Assembly: GCA_038229135.1 (NCBI GenBank)
Contig: JBBROS010000002.1
Coordinates: 97,010 to 161,009, forward strand
Origin: JBBROS01 sp038229135
GTDB taxonomy: Bacteria; Pseudomonadota; Alphaproteobacteria; Acetobacterales; Acetobacteraceae
DNA: 64,000 bases
Direction of reading: 5' to 3'
The notes beneath the pieces were generated by a model, which ran no database searches, was not told the DNA's origin, and worked only from the letters and a program-made list of their open reading frames with translations. Positions within the stretch are counted from its first letter, which is position 1. Every line of letters starts with the position of its first letter. The position numbers and the translations under genes were made by a program. This document shows positions 58,574 through 64,000 of the stretch, piece after piece.

Positions 58574-59707
58574 CTAAGCCACCCCCGAACTCGACCACGC
58601 CGGCCCCTGCCGCGCGTCGAAGAACGTCGTCCCAGCCCCAGGCCGTCCCGCCTGCCGCGCCATCACCTCGCTCAGCCACTCCCCCACGAGCTGCCCATCG
58701 AGGTACACGCCACCCACACGTTCGCCCCCACCCCCACCGTCACCCCCACCGTCGCGCCCGCCTTCGGGCCCGCCTGGGCCAGCGCCGAACCCGCTCCCCC
58801 CGACCTCGCCACCCACATCCCCGTCTCGCTCACGGCCACCCGGCCGCCAGCGCCCGCCACCCTCCGGCGCCACCGCGTCCTGCAGCCCGAGCAAACGCGA
58901 GAATCCCTCCTCGGCCCCGAACGCACCAGCACCACCCGGCACCCGTCGCACTGCCGCAACCCCGGCACGCCCGGCTCCAGTCACGGCCGCCCCACCCTCC
59001 AGCGCCCCGCGCCAGGAAGGCACCGCCCCCGCCCCGCCACCACCCGCAAACCCGGCGCCCGCCGCCGCATCTGGCCCGGCGACATCCGCCGAAACCCAAT
59101 CGCCGGCCGCCGAACGCGCATCGTCACCCCACTCGACCCCCGCCCCAGCCTCCGACGCCGCTCCATCCGAACCGGCCATCCCCACCAGCGAGACCGCCCC
59201 ATCCACGCCGTCCAAGGCCCGCGCCCGCACGGCCGAAGCCACGGCACCAACCCCCTCACCAACCCCGCCAGACCCACTCCCCACGGAACCCAGGAGCCCG
59301 CTGCCGATCCCACCAGCCATCGCCACCACACGCCGGTCCACCTCCGAAGCCCGCGACGGCCCCGTACCCACGAAAGCCGCACCGCCCACGCCCCCAGCCA
59401 GCCAGCCGCCCCCGCCCACCGCAGCCGCCTCCGCCGCACGAGCGTCCACCGCAACATCGCTGGAACCGGCCATCGCGAGCCCGGCTTCCCCAACGCCCGC
59501 ATCCCCGCCAGCAGTTGCCCGCGCCATCGCCCCACGCCGCGCCGCCGCAACCCCCTCCCGCCCCGGCCGCACCAGCCGCGCGAGCCCCGCACGCTGCGAA
59601 GCCACCGCCGCCTCCACCGCCTCGAGCCGCCCGAAACCACCCCAATTCCCAGCCCCCGCCGGATAGGCCAGGCTCAGCCCAACCGCCGCCGCATCACGCT
59701 CCCGCAT
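58574..59707 (-). CDS. Candidate short tail tape-measure protein
   Basis: 377 residues, strongly Ala/Gly-rich (AVEAAVASQRAGLARLVRPG near the N-terminus; long Gly-rich stretches near 310-345). There is no clear transmembrane hairpin. Assigned by position: it lies between the frameshifted chaperone pair and U, where T sits in P2. Most tape measures are much longer, so either the tail is very short or this is another tail protein. Start at MRERDAAAV, which overlaps the chaperone extension by 14 bases. Confidence 0.55.
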   Translation of the reverse strand: MRERDAAAVGLSLAYPAGAGNWGGFGRLEAVEAAVASQRAGLARLVRPGREGVAAARRGAMARATAGGDAGVGEAGLAMAGSSDVAVDARAAEAAAVGGGGWLAGGVGGAAFVGTGPSRASEVDRRVVAMAGGIGSGLLGSVGSGSGGVGEGVGAVASAVRARALDGVDGAVSLVGMAGSDGAASEAGAGVEWGDDARSAAGDWVSADVAGPDAAAGAGFAGGGGAGAVPSWRGALEGGAAVTGAGRAGVAAVRRVPGGAGAFGAEEGFSRLLGLQDAVAPEGGGRWRPGGRERDGDVGGEVGGSGFGAGPGGPEGGRDGGGDGGGGGERVGGVYLDGQLVGEWLSEVMARQAGRPGAGTTFFDARQGPAWSSSGVA

Positions 59708-59927
59708 GGTTGCCACCCCCCATCCAACGCCCCGCCGCATAATCCCAAACGAGCCCGTCCAACTCGCCGAACACCACCACCCAGGCCCGCCGCTCCTCCG
59801 CCCCCAAACTGAACGCGACGTCGAACGGCACCCCGTTCCGCACAAGGAACAGCGGGTCCCGCAACTCCCCCATCCGAACATATCCACGCAGCGCAGCCGG
59901 GTCGCTCAGCCCGGCTGCGCCACCCGG
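59694..59927 (-). CDS. C-terminal extension of tail assembly chaperone, made by -1 frameshift
   Basis: 77 codons in the -1 frame relative to the upstream chaperone, reading PGGAAGLSDPAALRGYVRMG and later FLVRNGVPFDVAFSLGAEERRAWV, typical of tail chaperone T/E' parts. It has no own good start or ribosome-binding site near the junction. A GGGAAAC slippery heptamer at 59933-59927 (minus strand) lies in the right register to join it to the upstream frame, giving a ~199-residue fusion. Confidence 0.75.
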   Translation of the reverse strand, partial: PGGAAGLSDPAALRGYVRMGELRDPLFLVRNGVPFDVAFSLGAEERRAWVVVFGELDGLVWDYAAGRWMGGGNHAGA

Positions 59928-60292
59928 TTTCCCATCTCGGCCCCCGCCACGCCTCCCGCGGCATCGTCCTCGACCAGCGCCCGCCCCACGGCCACCATCC
60001 CCGCATCCCCGAGCCGAGCCACCAGCCCCTCGAGCTGCCCCTCGTTTCCAGGCTGCGGCACCGGAACCCCGTCCAGGCTCTCCACGCACATCGCTAGCAT
60101 CGCGTAGCCGACATACCGCTCGTTCTGCGCCAGCCCCGGCCCCAACGCCTTGAACAGCCGCAACCGGTCCAACGCCCCAGGCCGTCGAACCCCGATCCGC
60201 CGCCCCCCGGCATCCTCCACCGCCCAGCCCGCCCCCGCCTCCGCCACGATCCGTGCCGAAGGCGACAAGCCCGCCCCAGGACCCTCCGACAT
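59906..60292 (-). CDS. Tail assembly chaperone (G/E-like)
   Basis: 128 residues: ARIVAEAGAGWAVEDAGGRRIGVRRPGALDRLRLFKALGPGL and NERYVGYAMLAMCVESLDGVPVPQP, typical of small chaperones between tube and tape measure. Six codons after the slippery heptamer GGGAAAC (codons GGA AAC) it stops. ATG overlaps the tube stop (TGATG). Confidence 0.82.
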   Translation of the reverse strand: MSEGPGAGLSPSARIVAEAGAGWAVEDAGGRRIGVRRPGALDRLRLFKALGPGLAQNERYVGYAMLAMCVESLDGVPVPQPGNEGQLEGLVARLGDAGMVAVGRALVEDDAAGGVAGAEMGNRVAQPG

Positions 60293-60741
60293 CAGATCCG
60301 CTTCCGCCGCCCGGCAAAGAACCCAAGCCGCTGCTTCACCGCACTATCCCCCTTCCACTGCCCCGAACTCTCCATCCGGAACACCGCTCCCTCATACTGG
60401 TAGGTGCTCACGCTTCCATCCGTCTCCGACACGTACTGGTAAAGCGTCCCCCCAAGCATTTGCCCCTGCGAGTGCCACGCCTGCTCGAGCCCGGCGATGA
60501 AATCGTCCGCCGCCGGGCTCCCCCGCTCCAGCTCGAACGTGCCGTGCCACCCCTTCGGCAACTCCGCCGCCATGTGCACCCCGTCCATCCGGTCCACCCG
60601 CACAGAATGCGTCAGCTGCTTGCTCTCGAACCCCGTAACATGCGTCAGGTCCACCCGGCTCCCCGCCCGGCCCCCCGCCCCAGCCGGCCCGATCACCACC
60701 AACTGACAATCCCGCCCCGTCGAGAACGTGTTCGCCGCCAT
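60292..60741 (-). CDS. Phage tail tube protein
   Basis: 149 residues, beta-rich: SRVDLTHVTGFESKQLTHSVRVDRMDGVHMAAELPKGWHGTFELERG and QMLGGTLYQYVSETDGSVSTYQYEGAVF, the FII/tail-tube type fold. Forms the inner tube of the contractile tail. Separated by 81 bases from the sheath gene. Confidence 0.85.
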   Translation of the reverse strand: MAANTFSTGRDCQLVVIGPAGAGGRAGSRVDLTHVTGFESKQLTHSVRVDRMDGVHMAAELPKGWHGTFELERGSPAADDFIAGLEQAWHSQGQMLGGTLYQYVSETDGSVSTYQYEGAVFRMESSGQWKGDSAVKQRLGFFAGRRKRI

Positions 60742-60822
60742 CGCCTACCCCCCGAACCTTCAATGATCCAACGCAAAAGGGCCGCCCGAAGCGACCCTAC
60801 CCACACCCGAAACGGCCCAAAC

Positions 60823-62406
60823 CTACCCCGCCGCAACCCCCACCTGCCCGCTGGGCAGCGTCTGCCTCGTCACCTGCACCGTCTGCCCACCCTCGAGGTT
60901 CACGATGAACCGCTCGTTGATCGCCTGGTACTGCACCTGCGCGTCCGACTGCACATACCCGAGCCCAGTCCGCGAAGCCGGGTTGTTGCTCTGGTCGCAC
61001 ACCACGCTGAACGGCAAACTCCCATCCACGCTCCCCAGCATCCCCTGCCCCAGCAGCGCCTGCAGGAAGCTCAGCTGCGTGCTCCGGATCCGGCGGAACA
61101 GCCCGGGCGTGATGACCTGCCCAACATACTGCCCCATCCCCGCACTCAGCGTCGCCGCGATGAAGTTCGTCAGCCGCGTGTAGTTGTCCCCGTTCGTCCC
61201 CGCGTTCGAGCTGCTGTTGTGCCCACCCCGGACCCCCCAGAACGCGCCACCAGGCTGCGGATTGGCAATAACGTCCAGCCCCGCCCCCAGCAGCACCGTC
61301 AACTCCGCCGTGCTGTAGCTCGAGACCGTGCCACCCCCCGGCACCCCCGCCCGCTGCGTGCCAACCACGCCATACAGCGGCTTGTTCAGGCTGCTCTGCT
61401 CCGGGCTCAGATTTCCCAGCCGCCCCGCCACGAACCCCTGCGGGCTCACCAGCCGCACCGTCCCCGTCACCGGGTCCGACCAATACACCCAGTCACCGAA
61501 CATCAGCTTCGCCGAGTAGCTGTCCAACCCCGCCGCCTGCTTCACGCCCACCGCATTCAGGATCGCATCCCCCGAAGGCCCGGTCAGGATCGCATAGACC
61601 CCCTCCTGCTGCCCGAACCCGGCCTGAACCGTCCACGTCGCCGGGTCGTCCACGTCCGCCAGCACCAGCAGGCTGCACCCCTGCCCCCGCAACGCATACA
61701 TGCCCTTGCGAGGCGTCGTATCCACGCCCACCAGCGCCGAAGCCGCCACAGCCGCCCCGTCCGTCCCACCGGTGCAGACCACCGGCCCCAACACCCCGGG
61801 CGCCGTTCCCGTCGCGCTCCCCAAGCTCGCCACACAAAGCTGGCTCGGCCCCCGCAACGGCCCCTGCCCCTGGTTCACCGCCGCAACCAGGTTCGCCCAG
61901 AACCCGCTCGCACTCGGAGCTGCGATGTTGTCGAAGCTCTCCGCCAACTGTCCCGGCAGCCCGATCGTCAGCCGCCACGTTCCCGCCGCACTCCCAGCCC
62001 CGAGCTGCACCGCAACCTGGTTCCCCAACGTCCCGGAATACCGCGCCGTCAGCAGCGCCGGATAAACCCCACCCGACCAGAACAGCCCGGCACTCGCCGC
62101 CGCATCCGTCCCGTCCGTCACCCGAACGCACCGGAACGCCTGCGCCCCCTGCTGCACCGCCGTCCCAACCTGCGTCCCCATGTCGAACCGCCGCGCCACC
62201 AGCGCCCCGAACGCCCGCGCATAGTCCGACATCGAAGCAACGATCACCGGCTGGTTCACCGGCCCCCAGCTCGCCGTCCCCACCACGCCGATCACGTTCG
62301 TCGGAACCCCGTTCACCACGAGGTTCTGCGGCGGTACCACCTGCACATACAAATCCGGCACCACCAGCGCCGTCGTGTTCAAACTCCCACCCTGCACGAT
62401 CGGCAT
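60823..62406 (-). CDS. Phage tail sheath protein
   Basis: 527 residues. Sheath features: N-terminal VPDLYVQVVPPQNLVVNGVPTNVIGVVGTASWGPVNQPV, central GVDTTPRKGMYALRGQGCSLLVLADVDDP, and the C-terminal domain ending INERFIVNLEGGQTVQVTRQTLPSGQ. Contracts to drive the tube. First of the recognised tail genes in the P2-like order. Confidence 0.92.
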   Translation of the reverse strand: MPIVQGGSLNTTALVVPDLYVQVVPPQNLVVNGVPTNVIGVVGTASWGPVNQPVIVASMSDYARAFGALVARRFDMGTQVGTAVQQGAQAFRCVRVTDGTDAAASAGLFWSGGVYPALLTARYSGTLGNQVAVQLGAGSAAGTWRLTIGLPGQLAESFDNIAAPSASGFWANLVAAVNQGQGPLRGPSQLCVASLGSATGTAPGVLGPVVCTGGTDGAAVAASALVGVDTTPRKGMYALRGQGCSLLVLADVDDPATWTVQAGFGQQEGVYAILTGPSGDAILNAVGVKQAAGLDSYSAKLMFGDWVYWSDPVTGTVRLVSPQGFVAGRLGNLSPEQSSLNKPLYGVVGTQRAGVPGGGTVSSYSTAELTVLLGAGLDVIANPQPGGAFWGVRGGHNSSSNAGTNGDNYTRLTNFIAATLSAGMGQYVGQVITPGLFRRIRSTQLSFLQALLGQGMLGSVDGSLPFSVVCDQSNNPASRTGLGYVQSDAQVQYQAINERFIVNLEGGQTVQVTRQTLPSGQVGVAAG

Positions 62407-62409
62407 CGC

Positions 62410-62559
62410 CTAGTTCTCCCCGGAATTCACATGATCGACCACACGAACCACACACTCCGAATGCTCGCCCCCGAGCACCCTCTCGACCTCATCCCCCTCG
62501 ATCATGTCCCCGATCGAAAACGCCCCAAACGCCCGCACCACCACAAGGTAGTCCGCCAT
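62410..62559 (-). CDS. Small phage protein upstream of the sheath
   Basis: 49 residues: MADYLVVVRAFGAFSIGDMI followed by a beta-rich end. GAGGAGGG lies 4 bases before ATG 62559. It lies 3 bases before the sheath gene. Short proteins of this kind are common in front of sheath genes; function unknown. Confidence 0.65.
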   Translation of the reverse strand: MADYLVVVRAFGAFSIGDMIEGDEVERVLGGEHSECVVRVVDHVNSGEN

Positions 62560-62573
62560 CCAACCCTCCTCTT

Positions 62574-62613
62574 CGTCATTGCGAGCCGCGCCTTCGCGGC
62601 GTGGCAATCCCGG
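62574..62613. repeat. Dispersed palindromic repeat (GTCATTGCGAG...GGCAATCC type)
   Basis: CGTCATTGCGAGCCGCG and CGCGGCGTGGCAATCCCGG arms form a stem. The sequence matches the widespread GTCATTGCGAG/GCAATCC repeat found in many bacterial chromosomes. A second dispersed segment (62655-62675) also present after tRNA-Leu follows. Confidence 0.75.
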
Positions 62614-62687
62614 GCAACAAGCCCACAACCCAACTTTGAAGCGCTGCTCGCTCTACCTCCGGGAGAACGCTGGGGCGAGAAGCCCAC

Positions 62688-63491
62688 TCAACCCAGATAC
62701 GAAGCAGTATTCACGCTACCCACACCGAACAACATGCTCGGCAACGACTGCTCCAACACCGTCGGATACTCCACCCGATAGAGCATGTCGCGCCGCCACG
62801 CCCGCGCCGCCGCCCCCTCGTCACTCACCGTCTCCGAAGCCAGCCGAACCCGGCACCCCCACCCCTTCACGTCCAGGAACGAAACCCCGGCCAACGCCAC
62901 CCCGACACACGCCCCGACCGCATCCCGAACCGCAGGCGTTGGGCACCAGCACGTCACCCGGAACAGCACCGACTGCCGCCGCAGCTCGACACCCCCCGCC
63001 CCATCCCGAACCACCCGCGCAACCACCCCGCGCCCGCCCGGGAACCAGACGGTCCCCCCATCCACGACGGCACTCCGGTCCACGCTCACCAAATCCCCGA
63101 GCACCGCCGCAACCACCGCAGCCGGCCCCGTCTCCACCCGCCAGGCGTAAGCCCGCCCATCCACCATCACCCCAGCCACCAGCCCCGGCACGACATCCCC
63201 CGAGAACCGCGCCCGCTCCCCCTCGACTTCGGCCGCCAACGGACAAGCCCCCGCCGCGCCGACCCACTCGGAAGCCCACCGCGTCCGCTCCCGCATCGAC
63301 CCGTCGACAGGCTGCACCGCCACGTGCACCACCCCGCCCCGCAGCTCCGCCTCGAGCGCACCCGCGACCGGGTATCCCCGATACACCCGGCAGGTCGCCC
63401 CGACCGCACTCCCCGCCTCGACCCCGCCCGGGTAAAGCGCCGCACTCACCACCCCGGCCAGCGCACCCTCCACGTCCGAAAGATCAGGCAT
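62688..63491 (-). CDS. Phage protein upstream of the tail sheath (possible tail terminator/completion)
   Basis: 267 residues. DLSDVEGALAGVVSAALYPGG, ATCRVYRGYPVAGALEAELRGGVVHVAVQPVDGSMRERTRW, then beta-rich sequence. Position just before the sheath fits a tail-completion or head-tail joining protein, but no motif proves it. Start at MPDLSDV overlaps the upstream stop (TGATG). Confidence 0.6.
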   Translation of the reverse strand: MPDLSDVEGALAGVVSAALYPGGVEAGSAVGATCRVYRGYPVAGALEAELRGGVVHVAVQPVDGSMRERTRWASEWVGAAGACPLAAEVEGERARFSGDVVPGLVAGVMVDGRAYAWRVETGPAAVVAAVLGDLVSVDRSAVVDGGTVWFPGGRGVVARVVRDGAGGVELRRQSVLFRVTCWCPTPAVRDAVGACVGVALAGVSFLDVKGWGCRVRLASETVSDEGAAARAWRRDMLYRVEYPTVLEQSLPSMLFGVGSVNTASYLG

Positions 63492-64000
63492 CACACCCCC
63501 ACCTCCCGAACCTGCAGCCGCCAACCCATCGAAGTGTGCTCGGCCGACCGCACCACATACCGCCGCCCCTCCGCATCATGCACCAGGTCGGACCCCAGCA
63601 CCGGCACCGGCGTCGGCGGCAACAGCACGGACCAGCTTCCCTGACCCCCATCCACAGGCAGGTGCCCAGCCCCAGGTGCCCCAGCCAGGACCTCCGCCGG
63701 CCATCCCGCCAGCACTGTACGCAACCGCTCCTCCCGCACGCCCCCATAACCGTTCAGCCCCGCCACCCCCGGCCCGGCCGCCCGCAGAACGTCCACCACC
63801 GCATTCGTCCGCACGCACAACGGGCTCCGCAACGCTGGCGCCGCAGCAATGAACAACACACCCAGCGCCCCTACCAGGTAGTCCCCCACCCGCGTGCAAT
63901 CCGCGTCGAACACCCCCCGCAGCGCCCGCGCGTACCCCCGCGGTCGCCGAGACCCAGGGTCCCCCCCATCGACCGCCGCACACAGCCGCAGCACGATCCC
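63491..64000 (-). CDS. Phage protein, cut by the window edge
   Basis: The frame is open to base 64000, so the N-terminus lies outside or GTG 63994 is the start. Visible: 167+ residues with VDGGDPGSRRPRGYARALRG and a C-terminal VLGSDLVHDAEGRRYVVRSAEHTSMGWRLQV, which resembles small head-tail joining/neck proteins in shape. Not recognised firmly. Confidence 0.5.
   Translation of the reverse strand, partial: GIVLRLCAAVDGGDPGSRRPRGYARALRGVFDADCTRVGDYLVGALGVLFIAAAPALRSPLCVRTNAVVDVLRAAGPGVAGLNGYGGVREERLRTVLAGWPAEVLAGAPGAGHLPVDGGQGSWSVLLPPTPVPVLGSDLVHDAEGRRYVVRSAEHTSMGWRLQVREVGV

Noticed and set aside
60253..62781. An 842-codon plus-strand frame antisense to the sheath and tube genes
   Set aside because: Low-complexity Arg/Pro/His translation and no motifs; sheath and tube on the other strand are unmistakable.

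Overview
The window is a very GC-rich chromosomal segment carrying about 70 genes. Gene content suggests an alphaproteobacterium, most like Acetobacteraceae: an ECF sigma/NrsF pair, PhaR-regulated PHB genes, a DUF2125 protein, a PqiABC system, FtsEX next to PlsC, and a contractile-tail phage module with a GTA-type holin. This placement comes from gene families only; no rRNA is present to confirm it.

Region 1 (1-15.2 kb) looks like one metabolic locus. A PhnE-type ABC permease (cut by the left edge) overlaps a fusion of an FAD/NAD oxidoreductase with selenophosphate synthase (SelD). After a TetR/EamA/peroxiredoxin group and a mercuric-reductase-like flavoprotein comes a tightly packed minus-strand run of nine genes (7.9-14.4 kb): two radical SAM enzymes, two DUF547 proteins, a chalcone-isomerase-like protein, a MauE/DoxX-like redox membrane protein, a TVP38/DedA protein, a degenerate metallophosphoesterase and a stump of an ABC ATPase. 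A glycosyltransferase of the type known to travel with radical SAM and selenium domains is divergent from it. The reaction is unknown. A selenium-dependent or organoselenium pathway is an inference, and this is the best candidate here for an undescribed system.

Region 2 (15.4-45 kb) is ordinary chromosome: ECF sigma/anti-sigma, DUF2141, a chemoreceptor, PqiABC-like lipid transport, FtsEX-YdcF-PlsC, a PHB cluster (phaR divergent from a small helical protein, phaC, phaA, phaB), exporters, GST, glyoxalase II, a methyltransferase, a diguanylate cyclase with a receiver-only response regulator, an MBOAT/AlgX-like acylation pair, a YgjP-type metallopeptidase, an MFS exporter, PBP1A and a trypsin-like protease.

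Region 3 (45-48 kb) holds a hydroxyacid dehydrogenase, tRNA-Leu(TAA), an MFS transporter and a lipoprotein, ending in a strong hairpin at 48.02-48.05 kb.

Region 4 (48-64 kb, all minus strand) is a P2-like contractile tail module in canonical order: sheath, tube, frameshifted chaperone pair, a very short tape-measure candidate, U, X, D, V, W, J, I, fibres, then lysis genes. No integrase, repressor, capsid or terminase gene is seen inside the window. It may be the tail half of a prophage continuing to the right, or a domesticated tail particle. Chromosome-type palindromic repeats sit between its genes.
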